Shown in pieces: positions 11,301-18,928 of a stretch of DNA of 64,000 nt. Origin of the DNA: Gemmatimonas sp. UBA7669 (GTDB taxonomy: Bacteria; Gemmatimonadota; Gemmatimonadetes; Gemmatimonadales; Gemmatimonadaceae); assembly GCF_002483225.1 (NCBI RefSeq), contig NZ_DLHL01000011.1, positions 1 to 64,000 of the forward strand, written 5' to 3'. Within the stretch, counting starts at the first letter, position 1. Each line of letters opens with the position of its first letter. Below the pieces are notes generated by a model that saw only the letters and a program-made list of their open reading frames with translations, made no database searches and was not told the DNA's origin. The position numbers and the translations under genes were made by a program.

Positions 11301-11672
11301 CGCGCGCAGGGGCTCGCAGGCGGCGTGCTGCAGGAGCTCCGGTTCACCGAGCGCGGCGTAGAGACGCCAGGTGAGGGCCGCCTCTTCGAAGCGCGTGTCG
11401 AGCGGTGTCGGCGCGTGCCCGGCAAAGGCGGCGTCGCGCTGCAGGGTGTCAGCCAGCGTGCGACAGAACCCCGCCGGAAAGGGCATGGCCAGACTGGCCG
11501 CGCAGCCCCGACGCGTGGCCAGTTGCTGCCGCACCCAACGCTCCATGCCGAGACTCTGTACGATGATCGTCTCATCGTCGAACGGCGAGAGCGGCGTGTC
11601 GCGCAGCTGCTCGTCGAGATGCGCGAGCAGCGCCGCCGGTGCGTCACCGGTGACGAGGTGCAGTCCGGCCAT
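8379..11672 (-). CDS. recC: Exodeoxyribonuclease V gamma subunit RecC
   Basis: RecC (1097 residues) is the scaffold and Chi-scanning subunit of RecBCD, built on an inactivated helicase fold. The start MAGLHLVTGDAPAALLAHLD and the early IIVQSLGMERWVRQQLA segment are typical of RecC N-termini; the region near residues 650-850 has the RecC-like FLTGGMTLCAMKPMRAVPHR stretch. The ATG at 11672 is 5 bp after the stop of the upstream amidohydrolase. The open frame reaches far upstream (to 12539) antisense-like through that gene, but it has no coding merit there. The Chi sequence recognised in this lineage cannot be read from the gene. Confidence 0.94.
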   Translation of the reverse strand: MAGLHLVTGDAPAALLAHLDEQLRDTPLSPFDDETIIVQSLGMERWVRQQLATRRGCAASLAMPFPAGFCRTLADTLQRDAAFAGHAPTPLDTRFEEAALTWRLYAALGEPELLQHAACEPLRAYLQGADDRKRFGLARSITARFDEYRLYRPEVMLAWEDGRLTTKSAAEAWQAVLWCHLLRGERPMHFARWFTGTISRLEQATVAPAGLPPRVVVFGVSTLPPVFVRLLRAVARFVPVHVAVLSPGQDSWREHGARHPLAARFAAASRELLQDLSTPTPGVPVDVVHTHVSVLGAEDARAQPASLLHQLQRALRAGTADATATMLQPGDRSLTVQDCHSPLRELEVLRDQLLDAFAADPTLRPHDVLIMVPDVETYAPLAEAIFANEHDGLARIPFRVADRALSRDVTPARALREWLDLVTARGTASELLNLLFIPPVRRAAGVSGTQLDRIAGWVRQAGIRWGESGSSRAAEFDVPGVDDHTWRQGLDRLLVGYAVGNVAAVLGDVRPVGGDTSGDTALLGSFVEWVEQVFDWRGRFKAARSAREWSEVLQALLSWLVEPDSDEERQAVDALRRSMATLSDAARHVGDLPLSFEIVREWLRASLEDGEQASGFLTGGMTLCAMKPMRAVPHRVIAMLGLSDDAFPRRQRRTAFDLIAIEPRRGDREVRVDDRQLLLDTLLCAEDRLLLSYVGRSQVDNGELAPSIVVAELLDYLDATVRATDEPLVNGAGRVGSSRTARALLHVRHQLQPFSPAYFSGSAGNDGALFTFDASMARGVRAAQHRSEHPPAFLDPLPTVPLLARDALRAPEPWLRVSVEELVDAWSHPSRWYCRRVLQMDVRRGADRLDDVEPLTVDPLLRTRMQQQLLQHTLHGQQVTAPFLAYVLAGGELPPAALGQSWMQRLHDDVQPLLDRLNASLRQPSMAVDIAGADWQLQGTLDLQVAGGQWCVRAARLKARDHLLAWVLHLVRAAAAEGGVTWLYGTDSAVKLSPLTAVQAMARLDALVQGFRIMSRMPVPFFTQSAWAYREMLRKGAVDQDRLLRDFEASGEYAIGADGSDDHVRALWRGVRPLEVLWPEFSAWCDVFWQDHEVTPA

Positions 11673-11677
11673 TCGGT

Positions 11678-13036
11678 TCAGTCGAGCGCGCGGTCGGCGG
11701 CCAGCACCGCGTGCAGCAGCACGTTGGCGCCATTGGTGATGTCGGCGGCGTGTGAGAACTCGCGTGGCGAGTGACTGATACCGCCCACACTCGGAATGAA
11801 GATCATGCCCATGGGTCCGAGGTGCGCCATTTCCTGGGCGTCGTGCCCCGCCCCGCTGGGCATGCGCTGATGCGTGAGGCCAAGGGACGTGGCCGCCCCC
11901 TGCACGAGGTCCATGACCCGCGGATCGGCGAGCGCTGGCTTGCTGTCGGTGAGACGCGCAAAGCGGAACTGGGTGCCGGTGGCCTCGCCGATTTCGCGCC
12001 CCAACTGCTCGAAAGTCTGCGTAAACTGCTCGATGGTGCGCTGTTCGATGTCGCGCAGATCCACCGTGAGCACCACCTGACCGGGAATGACGTTCGTGGT
12101 GTTGGGCGTCACATTGACGCGCCCCACGGTGGCCACCTGTCGTCCAGGCACACGCCGGATGGCCTCGTTGACCGCCACGGTGAAACGCGCCGCGGCCAGC
12201 ATGGCATCCTGCCGCTGGTCCATGGGCGTGGCGCCGGCGTGATTGGCAAAACCGGTGATGGTGATCTCGAACCAACGGAGCCCCACAATGCCCTGCACCA
12301 CGCCAATCTTGAGACCGGCCTTCTCCAGCAATCCGCCCTGCTCGATGTGCAGCTCGAGGTAGCCATGCACACTGCCGGGCTGACGGCGCACGGACGCCAC
12401 CTGCGCCACATCGCCACCGATGAGCCCAACGCCCTCGCGAATGGTCTTGCCGCTGCGCGCGACTTTGTCCAGGTCTGCCTCCGACACGAGACCGGCCCAG
12501 AAGCGACTGCCGTAGGTGCCCCCTTCCTCGTTCTGCCACACCACCACGTCGAGGGGATGCGCGAGACGCCGCCCGTTCTCGGCCAGTGTGCGCGCCACTT
12601 CAATGGCGGCAAACGAGCCCACCGGGCCATCAAAGTTGCCGCCGTCGGTCACCGAGTCCACGTGCGAGCCGATCACAATGGGCTTGGCGTCGGCACGCGT
12701 GCCAGGTACGCGCGCCACAATGTTGCCCGCGGCATCAATGCGCGGCGCGAGTCCGCTCTGGCGGTAGAGGTCGAGCGTGAAGGCCCGTCCTTCAAGATCG
12801 GCAGGCGAGTACGCGACACGATTGATGCCGGTCGGCGTGCGCCCCACACGATCGAAGGCTGCAAGCCAGCCGTTCAGCCGTTGCCCGTTGACCCGCAGCG
12901 ATTGCGACGCAGCAGCATCGCGGGCATGCCGTCCGCCAAGTGGCGACCCGCCAGGTAGCGACCCGCCAAGTCGCGGCCACGCCGCCAAGGCCGCACCGCC
13001 CAGCAGGGCCTGATGCACGAAGTCCCGTCGTTGCAT
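11678..13036 (-). CDS. Tat-exported M20-family amidohydrolase (N-carbamoyl-L-amino-acid hydrolase / Zn-dependent hydrolase)
   Basis: 452 residues, peptidase M20 fold of the hydantoinase/carbamoylase group, which release amino acids from N-carbamoyl or ureido precursors. Metal-site motifs are visible: GSHVDSVTDGGNFDG, WQNEEGGTYGS, ELHIEQGG and SGAGHDAQEMAHLG. The N-terminus MQRRDFVHQALLGGAALAAWP has a twin-arginine motif and hydrophobic core, pointing to folded export through Tat. Immediately after it a (GGS)-rich linker is encoded by a 15-bp tandem repeat. It lies 8 bp downstream of map and 5 bp upstream of recC, so it is probably in one transcript with them. The substrate could equally be ureidoglycolate, allantoate or another carbamoyl amide; the fold is clear, the substrate is not. 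Confidence 0.88.
   Translation of the reverse strand: MQRRDFVHQALLGGAALAAWPRLGGSLPGGSPLGGRHARDAAASQSLRVNGQRLNGWLAAFDRVGRTPTGINRVAYSPADLEGRAFTLDLYRQSGLAPRIDAAGNIVARVPGTRADAKPIVIGSHVDSVTDGGNFDGPVGSFAAIEVARTLAENGRRLAHPLDVVVWQNEEGGTYGSRFWAGLVSEADLDKVARSGKTIREGVGLIGGDVAQVASVRRQPGSVHGYLELHIEQGGLLEKAGLKIGVVQGIVGLRWFEITITGFANHAGATPMDQRQDAMLAAARFTVAVNEAIRRVPGRQVATVGRVNVTPNTTNVIPGQVVLTVDLRDIEQRTIEQFTQTFEQLGREIGEATGTQFRFARLTDSKPALADPRVMDLVQGAATSLGLTHQRMPSGAGHDAQEMAHLGPMGMIFIPSVGGISHSPREFSHAADITNGANVLLHAVLAADRALD
12934..12978. repeat. Three imperfect 15-bp tandem repeats inside the amidohydrolase gene
   Basis: Three consecutive units built on CGCCAAGTGGCGACC lie just after the Tat signal region and encode a GGSLP/GGSPL-type flexible linker. 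Copy number could vary by slippage without shifting the frame. Confidence 0.75.
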
Positions 13037-13044
13037 GATGCCGC

Positions 13045-13788
13045 TCAGGCGAGGGTGAGAATCTCCGCGCCACCGGCGCGCACCACGATGGTGTGTTCCT
13101 GATGTACGGCCAGCGCGCCGTTGTGCGTACGGTAGGTCCAGCCGTCGTCATCCTCCACGACGCGGGCCGCGCGGCCGGCGAGCATGGGTTCCACCGCCAA
13201 CACCAGTCCCTCGTGCAGCACCATGTCCGCTTCGGGGTCGTCCCAGTTGGGCACGGTCGGCTCCTCGTGCAATTGCCGACCGATGCCGTGTCCGGCGAGT
13301 TCACGGAACACCCGCCCGCCATGGCTGCGCACGCAGCGGTCGATGGCAGCCCCGACATCGCGCACCCGGCGCCCCGGCCGCGCAGCGGTCACGCCGGCTT
13401 CCAGTGCCTCGCGTGCCATGCGCAGCAGCTGCGCGCCACCCCTGGGCGGCGTGCCCACCGCCACGGTGCGGGCGCTGTCGGCCATGTAGCCGTTCAGCTC
13501 AAGCGTCACGTCGAGCGTGACGAGGTCACCCTCGCGTAACACCCGCGCGCCCGGGATGCCGTGGACGATCTCGTCGTTCACACTGATGCAGGTGAAGCCC
13601 GGGAAATCGTAGGTGAGCTGGGGCGCCGAACGGGCACCGTGTGCCGTGGCCAGGTCACGCGCAATCGTGTCGAGCTGCGCGGTGGTCACACCGGGCGCCA
13701 CGGCAGCCTCCATGGCATCGAGCGTGCGCGCCACCAGCTGCCCAACCCGCCGCATGCCGTTCAGCTCCTCTTCCGTTCGAATGGTCAT
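13045..13788 (-). CDS. map: Type I methionine aminopeptidase
   Basis: Removes the initiator methionine from nascent proteins in the cytoplasm. 247 residues, the normal length for bacterial MetAP-I. The five metal ligands can be read: D in VTLDVTLE, D in GYMADSART, H in GHGIGRQLHEEP, E in LAVEPML and E in HQEHTIVV. The ISVNDEIVHGIP segment holds the substrate-site histidine. It is the first gene of the minus-strand run map-amidohydrolase-recC-recB-recD. There is no Shine-Dalgarno; instead a TATACT hexamer ends 6 bp before the ATG, which suggests a leaderless transcript. Confidence 0.97.
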   Translation of the reverse strand: MTIRTEEELNGMRRVGQLVARTLDAMEAAVAPGVTTAQLDTIARDLATAHGARSAPQLTYDFPGFTCISVNDEIVHGIPGARVLREGDLVTLDVTLELNGYMADSARTVAVGTPPRGGAQLLRMAREALEAGVTAARPGRRVRDVGAAIDRCVRSHGGRVFRELAGHGIGRQLHEEPTVPNWDDPEADMVLHEGLVLAVEPMLAGRAARVVEDDDGWTYRTHNGALAVHQEHTIVVRAGGAEILTLA

Positions 13789-13794
13789 GACCCG

Positions 13795-13800
13795 AGTATA
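13795..13800 (-). promoter_or_regulatory. Candidate -10 (TATACT) for a leaderless map transcript
   Basis: TATACT on the minus strand ends 6 bp before the map ATG, so a normal start point would fall at or next to the ATG. No good -35 match is seen at 16-18 bp spacing. Inference from sequence only. Confidence 0.45.
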
Positions 13801-13874
13801 GCGTGACGGGCCGGACCTCGCCGCCTGGCCGGGACCAACGGCCTCATTTCACCAGTGTCCATGCTGCGCAGCAC

Positions 13875-14921
13875 ATGACCATGCCCTCCACATCTCACGA
13901 AAACGCGGCACGCGAGCGCGACCGCGAGCGCGGCTCCTTTGCCACCACCTCCACCGAGGACAGCGACCTCGGCTTCGGCCGGGTGGTGGCCAACACTGCG
14001 CGCGGGCGCTTTCTCACGCGTGCCGGGCAGCCCACGGCCCGAAAACTGGGATTGCGCGGCGCACGCACCGGCCGGGCCTATCTGGCGGCCCTCGGCGCGA
14101 CCTGGCGCGACTTTCTCGTATGGACGGTGGGTATCGTCCTGCTGGTGAATGGGCTGTTTGCCCTCGCCTATCGGTCACTGGGGCCCGGTGCGCTGTCCGG
14201 CAGCGACACATTGGGCCTGGACGACCCCTTTCTTGCGGCGCTGGTCTACAGCGTGAGCATCTTCACCACGACGGGTGTCGACGGCATGCACGCCGTGGGA
14301 GCTGCGGCGCACTCGCTCACCGTCGTGCAGGCGCTACTGGGGCCGCTGGTGGGTATGGTCATTGCCGGTCTCGTCATTGCGCGCCTCACCCGGCCACGCG
14401 CCGAGCTGCGCTTCAGCGACTCGGTTGTCATTGCGCCGTACGAGGGCGGACGCGGGCTCATGTTCCGCTTCGTCAACGAGTCCATGAGTGAGCTCACCAA
14501 TGTGCACGCCGCCGTGTACGTCACCTGGCTCGAAACCATCGATGGGGTACGCGAGCGGAACTTCCATCGCCTCACACTCGAGCGCGACGATGTGGCCTTC
14601 TTTCCGCTGCATTGGACCGTCGTGCATCCGCTCACGGCCGACAGCCCCCTGCGAGGCGTGACACCCGAACGCCTGCGTGATGGCGACGCGGAGATTCTCA
14701 TTCTCGTGACGGCCCACGAAGAGACCTTCTCCACACGCATTTCCGTGCGTCACTCCTTCACCTGGGAGGACGTGACCTGGGATGCCCGATTCGCCAGCAT
14801 CTTCATCGAGTCCATGGACGAAGCGCTGGCCATCGATGTGGAGCGCCTGAGCCGGTTGGACAGACTGCCGGAGGGCAGCACACGCCTCGCCCCTGCGGCT
14901 GAAGGGCCCATGGTGCCCTGA
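13875..14921 (+). CDS. Kir-like (inward-rectifier type) ion channel with non-canonical selectivity filter
   Basis: 348 residues. The plan is that of KirBac channels: an amphipathic N-terminus, first membrane helix (FLVWTVGIVLLVNGLFALAY), pore loop, second helix (GPLVGMVIAGLVIARLTRP), then a cytoplasmic immunoglobulin-like domain beginning with the typical RPRAELRFSDSVVIAP segment and LMFRFVN. In the pore loop, where KirBac has T-I/V-G-Y-G, this protein reads T-T-G-V-D-G (residues 132-137). The GYG signature is therefore lost, and K+ selectivity cannot be assumed. An ATG at 13881 is an alternative start, and the frame is open from 13803. It is divergent from map and convergent (17 bp apart) with a Na+/H+ antiporter, so both may serve cation balance. 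Confidence 0.82.
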   Translation: MTMPSTSHENAARERDRERGSFATTSTEDSDLGFGRVVANTARGRFLTRAGQPTARKLGLRGARTGRAYLAALGATWRDFLVWTVGIVLLVNGLFALAYRSLGPGALSGSDTLGLDDPFLAALVYSVSIFTTTGVDGMHAVGAAAHSLTVVQALLGPLVGMVIAGLVIARLTRPRAELRFSDSVVIAPYEGGRGLMFRFVNESMSELTNVHAAVYVTWLETIDGVRERNFHRLTLERDDVAFFPLHWTVVHPLTADSPLRGVTPERLRDGDAEILILVTAHEETFSTRISVRHSFTWEDVTWDARFASIFIESMDEALAIDVERLSRLDRLPEGSTRLAPAAEGPMVP

Positions 14922-14938
14922 GCCAGGACGAGGCGGCG

Positions 14939-16528
14939 TCAGTGCGCGTGACTGTGCCCGCGCATGGCGTCGAGATCCAGTTCCTCCTCGAGTGTGCGCA
15001 GCACTTCGTCCGAGATCGCGCCTTCGTTGCGCAATCGCAGCAGCAATCGCCGCTCGGCTTCACGCATGCGGGTGCGCAACGCATCGCGTGAGCGCGCCCG
15101 CCCTGCGGCGTCGCCGCTGGTGCCCGTGGTATGGGAGCGTTCCACGCGTTCGCGAAGCTCAGCGCGCAACCACCGGGCGTCTTCTGCTGATACGGTGCCC
15201 TCGCGCACCGCGTCCTCGAGCTCATCCTGCGCGCGACGCGCCGCTTCCAGGCGCGCCAGGCGCTCCTCATGCAGGTGATGGGTTTCGGGAGCGAATCGGA
15301 ACCAGCGGATGAGCGGCGCCAGCGTACAGCCCTGAACCACCAGTGTGAACAGAATGGCGGTCATGGTGATGTACAGCAGCTCCTGGCGGTACGGGAACGG
15401 CGAGCCGTCGGCGAGAGTCAGCGGCAGAGCAAGCGCCGTGGCCAGCGACACAATGCCGCGCATGCTGGTCCAGGCCACCAACGAGACCGCCTTGGCCGAC
15501 GGTACGGGTTCATTGCGCGCGATCGTGGGCGACAGAAAGCGCGGGCACCAGGTGGCGACGGGTACCCACACCAGACGCACCGCCACCAGTACCAGACTGA
15601 TGATCAAGCCCGGGTAGAGCAGCGTCGGCAAGGTCGCCATCGTGGTCGAGCACAGCAGCGCCGTGAACTGCATGCCCAGCAGCACGAAGATCATCGCGTT
15701 GAGCGCAAACACGAGCAGGTCCCACACGGCGCGCGCCTGCACACGCGAGCGAGGCCCCACCGCCGTCGACAGATACTGACGCGTGTACAAACCGCCGGCC
15801 ACACAGGCGAGCACCGCCGACACGTGCAGCTCTTCCGCCACCAGCCACGCGACATACGGCCCGGCCAGCGTGAGCAGCACCTCGGCCATTTCGTCGCGTG
15901 TGCGCCGCGCAGTCTGAATGAGCAGCCAACCCGTGGCCAGACCGATCAGCACACCCACACCGGCGTCGAGAAAGAACCGCACCATCGACTCGGCCACACT
16001 GAACACACCGGTGACCGCGGCGGCCACCGCGGTGCGATAGAGCACGAGCGCGGACGCATCGTTCACGAGGCTCTCGCCCTCAAGAATCACGATCACGCGG
16101 CGCGGCACGGGCAATCGTGAAACAACGGCGGCGGCAGCCACGGCATCGGGCGGCGAGACAATGGCACCGAGGGCCACGGCCACGGCCCAGGGCATGTCAG
16201 GGAACAGCCAGCGCGCCACGAAGGCCACGCTCACGGTCGTCACCACCACGAGGCCAATGGCGAGCAAACCAATCGGGCGCCGATTGGCCTTGAACTCACG
16301 CAGCGACGTGAAGAACGCCGCCGCCCAGAGAATGGGCGGCAGAAAAACGAAGAACACCAGATCCGGCTGCAGCGTCGGCACCGTGACACCGGGCAGCGCC
16401 GCAAGACCAAGGCCAGCAAGCACCTGCAGCACCGGCGGTGGGACCGGCAATCGTCGGCCGAACGCCGTCAGTGCCACGACCAGCGTGACAAATGCGATAC
16501 CGGCAAGAATTGGAGAATGGTCGGTCAT
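14939..16528 (-). CDS. CPA1-family Na+/H+ antiporter
   Basis: 529 residues with about 12 hydrophobic segments. It contains the CPA1 hallmarks: LVFFVFLPPILWAAAFFTS, the ion-binding GAIVSPPDAVAAAAVV (in place of the more usual TDPVA/SPPDAVA) and LEGESLVNDASALVLYR. The hydrophilic C-terminal tail of roughly 100 residues is rich in charged coil (RLARLEAARRAQDELEDAVR) and ends in a short His-containing HSHAH. The function is likely Na+ (or K+)/H+ exchange across the inner membrane for pH and salt balance. The ATG at 16528 starts directly at the first membrane helix; the frame stays open to 16999 without plausible protein. It diverges from the OYE gene (start 16652) and converges with the Kir-like channel. 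Confidence 0.93.
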   Translation of the reverse strand: MTDHSPILAGIAFVTLVVALTAFGRRLPVPPPVLQVLAGLGLAALPGVTVPTLQPDLVFFVFLPPILWAAAFFTSLREFKANRRPIGLLAIGLVVVTTVSVAFVARWLFPDMPWAVAVALGAIVSPPDAVAAAAVVSRLPVPRRVIVILEGESLVNDASALVLYRTAVAAAVTGVFSVAESMVRFFLDAGVGVLIGLATGWLLIQTARRTRDEMAEVLLTLAGPYVAWLVAEELHVSAVLACVAGGLYTRQYLSTAVGPRSRVQARAVWDLLVFALNAMIFVLLGMQFTALLCSTTMATLPTLLYPGLIISLVLVAVRLVWVPVATWCPRFLSPTIARNEPVPSAKAVSLVAWTSMRGIVSLATALALPLTLADGSPFPYRQELLYITMTAILFTLVVQGCTLAPLIRWFRFAPETHHLHEERLARLEAARRAQDELEDAVREGTVSAEDARWLRAELRERVERSHTTGTSGDAAGRARSRDALRTRMREAERRLLLRLRNEGAISDEVLRTLEEELDLDAMRGHSHAH

Positions 16529-16651
16529 GACAGGCGCGAAGGCGGCAACGGGCAGCGGTGTCGTTGATGCTGCATGGCCGGCCATATTTGTGCAATGCAT
16601 CCCTGCCATCCGAGTGCAGGGATCGGTCCGTTCGTTACCAGGCAGCCAGCC

Positions 16652-17722
16652 ATGTCCGCTCTGTTCTCGCCCTTCACGTTGCGCTCGGTCACGCTGCGCA
16701 ACCGCATTGGCGTCTCGCCCATGTGCCAGTACTCCAGTGTCGACGGGTTTGCGACCGATTGGCATCTGGTCCACCTGGGGGGCTTCGCCACCGGTGGCGC
16801 CGGCCTGGTGATCTGCGAAGCCACGGGTGTGTTGCCCGAGGGACGCATTTCGCCGTACGATCTGGGCATCTGGAAAGACGAGCACGTGCCCATGCTGCAG
16901 CGCATCACTCACTTTGTGCGCGCACAGGGGGCGGTGCCCGGTATCCAGTTGGCCCACGCCGGTCGCAAGGCCAGCACCAGGCGACCCTGGGAAGGTCAAG
17001 GGGCCGTGTCAGCCGAAGACGGTGGATGGCAGGTGGTGGGGCCAGATGACGTGGCCTATAGCGCCAGCTATCCGCAGCCACGCGCGATGACCGAGGCAGA
17101 CATCGCGCAGGTGGTAACGGCCTTTGCTGACGCCGCACGCCGTGCCCTCGCAGCAGGGTTTGTGGTGGCGGAAGTCCATGCGGCGCATGGCTACCTGCTG
17201 CACCAGTTTCTCTCGCCGCTTGCCAACTCCCGCACCGACGCGTGGGGCGGCTCGCTGAGCAATCGCATGCGACTCACGCTCGAGGTCTCGCGCGCCGTGC
17301 GCGCGGTATGGCCGGAGGATCTGCCCGTTGTCGTGCGCATCTCGGCCACGGATTGGGCAGAGGGCGGATGGAGCATCGACGAGAGTGTCACGCTCAGTCG
17401 CGAGCTTGCCGCGCTTGGCGTCGATTGCATCGACGTATCATCGGGCGGTCTCACGTCGGCGCAGCAGATCGACGTCAAGCCCCTGTACCAGGTGCCGTTC
17501 GCACGGCGCATCCGTGCCGAGGCTGCCGTGCCCACGGCAGCGGTCGGTCTCATCACCGAGCCGCAGGAAGCCGAACAAATTGTGCGCGATGGTGACGCAG
17601 ACGTGGTGTTGTTGGCGCGGGAGCTACTGCGCAATCCGCGCTGGCCACTGGAGGCTGCCAACCAACTCGGCGAGGACGGCCCCTGGCCCGATCAGTATCT
17701 GCGGGCGCGGCGTCGGCGATAA
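16652..17722 (+). CDS. NADH:flavin oxidoreductase, Old Yellow Enzyme family (YqjM-like)
   Basis: FMN-dependent ene-reductase of 356 residues, acting on activated C=C bonds of enals, enones or nitro compounds with NAD(P)H. It matches the YqjM/xenobiotic reductase subgroup: SPMCQYSSVDGFATDWHLVHLG near the N-terminus (the Cys that tunes the flavin), IQLAHAGRKAS, the substrate-anion-binding histidine pair in EVHAAHGYLLHQFLSPLAN.RTD, and a C-terminal phosphate-binding VGLITEPQEAEQI. Start at ATG 16652; the frame is open slightly upstream. Divergent from the antiporter. The physiological substrate is unknown; a role in electrophile or oxidative stress is usual for the family. Confidence 0.95.
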   Translation: MSALFSPFTLRSVTLRNRIGVSPMCQYSSVDGFATDWHLVHLGGFATGGAGLVICEATGVLPEGRISPYDLGIWKDEHVPMLQRITHFVRAQGAVPGIQLAHAGRKASTRRPWEGQGAVSAEDGGWQVVGPDDVAYSASYPQPRAMTEADIAQVVTAFADAARRALAAGFVVAEVHAAHGYLLHQFLSPLANSRTDAWGGSLSNRMRLTLEVSRAVRAVWPEDLPVVVRISATDWAEGGWSIDESVTLSRELAALGVDCIDVSSGGLTSAQQIDVKPLYQVPFARRIRAEAAVPTAAVGLITEPQEAEQIVRDGDADVVLLARELLRNPRWPLEAANQLGEDGPWPDQYLRARRRR

Positions 17723-17754
17723 GCCCTCGGCAGGGCAGCGGCAGGCCAGCGCTG

Positions 17755-17768
17755 GGCCGCCGGCGGCC
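17755..17768 (+). terminator. GC-rich 14-bp palindrome after the OYE gene, possible terminator
   Basis: GGCCGCCGGCGGCC, perfectly self-complementary, 32 bp downstream of the stop. There is no T-run after it, so termination is only possible, not shown. Confidence 0.3.
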
Positions 17769-17857
17769 TTGGCAACCCTGAAGGCTCCGGTCGGTGACAC
17801 AGTCGTATCCTGGCCACGCTGTGTGTGGCCGCGCGTCACCATCAGCCCCAGCCTACC

Positions 17858-18331
17858 ATGCGCCGCTTTCTTTTCATCGCCGCCGCGTCGGCGTTGTGCA
17901 GTGTGTCCGCTTCCGCCCAGTCTGCTCTGTCCGTGTCCGCCCTCCTCGGCAAGTGGAACGCCGAGTGGGAATTGGGTCGCGTGGTGGAGAACGACGTGGT
18001 CACACCGGTCATGGCCAGTGGAGTCATCAGCATCGAGTCCCGGGGCGACTCGCTGGTGGCCAGCATTCTCGTCACCAAGCGCAGCGATGGACGCCCGGCG
18101 CCGACCAGTCCGGTGACACTGAGCGGCAAGGCCGCCGCACGCGGCGCCGAGTTTGTGCAGAAGCAAACCGTGCGCATGAACCTCAACGGCGAAGAGACCA
18201 CACGTGAAGTTACGGTCACGTGGACATTGAACGCCAACGGCAATGAGCTCCGTGGCAGCATGCTGCGCGAGATGCCCTTCGTCAGCGCGACGCCGGCCCC
18301 CTCGGAGATCAAGGGGACCAGGGCCAGCTGA
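17858..18331 (+). CDS. Small secreted protein of unknown function
   Basis: 157 residues. The N-terminus MRRFLFIAAASALCSVSASAQ is a clear Sec signal peptide with a cleavage site after SAQ. The mature part is short, beta-rich and has alternating polar/hydrophobic strands (VISIESRGDSLVASILV; REVTVTWTLNANGNELRGSM), resembling a small periplasmic beta-sandwich or lipocalin-like fold, but no family is recognised. No cysteines occur in the mature part. The ATG at 17858 directly precedes the signal peptide. It stands alone, with a perfect hairpin just past its stop that it shares with the convergent EVE gene. Confidence 0.75.
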   Translation: MRRFLFIAAASALCSVSASAQSALSVSALLGKWNAEWELGRVVENDVVTPVMASGVISIESRGDSLVASILVTKRSDGRPAPTSPVTLSGKAAARGAEFVQKQTVRMNLNGEETTREVTVTWTLNANGNELRGSMLREMPFVSATPAPSEIKGTRAS

Positions 18332-18336
18332 CGAAC

Positions 18337-18360
18337 AGTATCTGACCTCGGTCAGATACT
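18337..18360. terminator. Perfect 24-bp inverted repeat between convergent genes, bidirectional terminator
   Basis: AGTATCTGACC and GGTCAGATACT are perfect 11-base arms around TC. The hairpin lies 5 bp after the upstream stop and 5 bp from the stop of the EVE gene on the other strand, so it can end both transcripts. T-runs are weak. Confidence 0.65.
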
Positions 18361-18365
18361 AAGGG

Positions 18366-18920
18366 TCAGGGTGCGACGCCGCCGAGTTGGCAGATGTGTT
18401 CCCACTCGGCGGCGCTGACTGGTACGACGGACAGTCGGCTCACCTTGATCAGCGCCATGTTGGCGAGCGCCGGGTCCGCCTTGATGTCGGGCAGCGTAAC
18501 GGGTGTCTTGAACTTGGCGACGGCCTTCACGTCCACCATGAACCAGGTCGGGTGGGCGGGATCGGAGTCTGCGTCGAAGTAGTCGTGCGAAGGGTCGAAG
18601 GCGGTGTGGTCCGGATAGCCTTCCTTCACGATTTCGCAGATGCCCACAATGGCCGACGGCTCGGCGTTCGAGTGATAGTAGAACGCACGATCGCCCTTCT
18701 TCATGCCGTCGCGCAGGAAGTTGCGCGCGCCACTGTTGCGCACACTGTCCCAGCAGGTTGTATGCTTGGGCGCAGCCACCAGGTCGTCGTATGAAAAGAC
18801 ATCCGGCTCGGACTTGATGAGCCAGTACCGCCGCTCGCCCTTGGTGCGTGGCGCGAACACATGGGCCCACGCGCCCTTTTCGTAGGGCGCGGACTTGGGA
18901 ACCTTCTTTTTTGCGGGCAT
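18366..18920 (-). CDS. EVE domain protein
   Basis: 184 residues. The EVE (PUA-like) fold is recognised from RYWLIKSEPDVFSYDDL, the CWDSVRNSGARNFLRDGMKKGDRAFYYHS segment, and GICEIVKEGYPDHTAFDP. EVE domains bind modified bases; the human homologue is THYN1, and bacterial versions are found in RNA modification and in some restriction systems. Here the protein is single-domain, with a short lysine-rich N-terminal tail (MPAKKKVPKSAPYEK) that may contact nucleic acid. It is probably a housekeeping type rather than defence, because no nuclease or helicase partner is nearby. It is 8 bp downstream of the FmdB-like gene and likely shares its promoter. Confidence 0.92.
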   Translation of the reverse strand: MPAKKKVPKSAPYEKGAWAHVFAPRTKGERRYWLIKSEPDVFSYDDLVAAPKHTTCWDSVRNSGARNFLRDGMKKGDRAFYYHSNAEPSAIVGICEIVKEGYPDHTAFDPSHDYFDADSDPAHPTWFMVDVKAVAKFKTPVTLPDIKADPALANMALIKVSRLSVVPVSAAEWEHICQLGGVAP

Positions 18921-18928
18921 CAGCGCAC

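Noticed and set aside
10221..11774. 517-codon plus-strand frame antisense to recC
   Set aside because: Mirror frame of a GC-rich gene; no domain features, and recC on the other strand has full family motifs.
18366..18920. EVE-domain protein as part of a defence system
   Set aside because: Single domain, no restriction nuclease, methylase of target type or helicase beside it.
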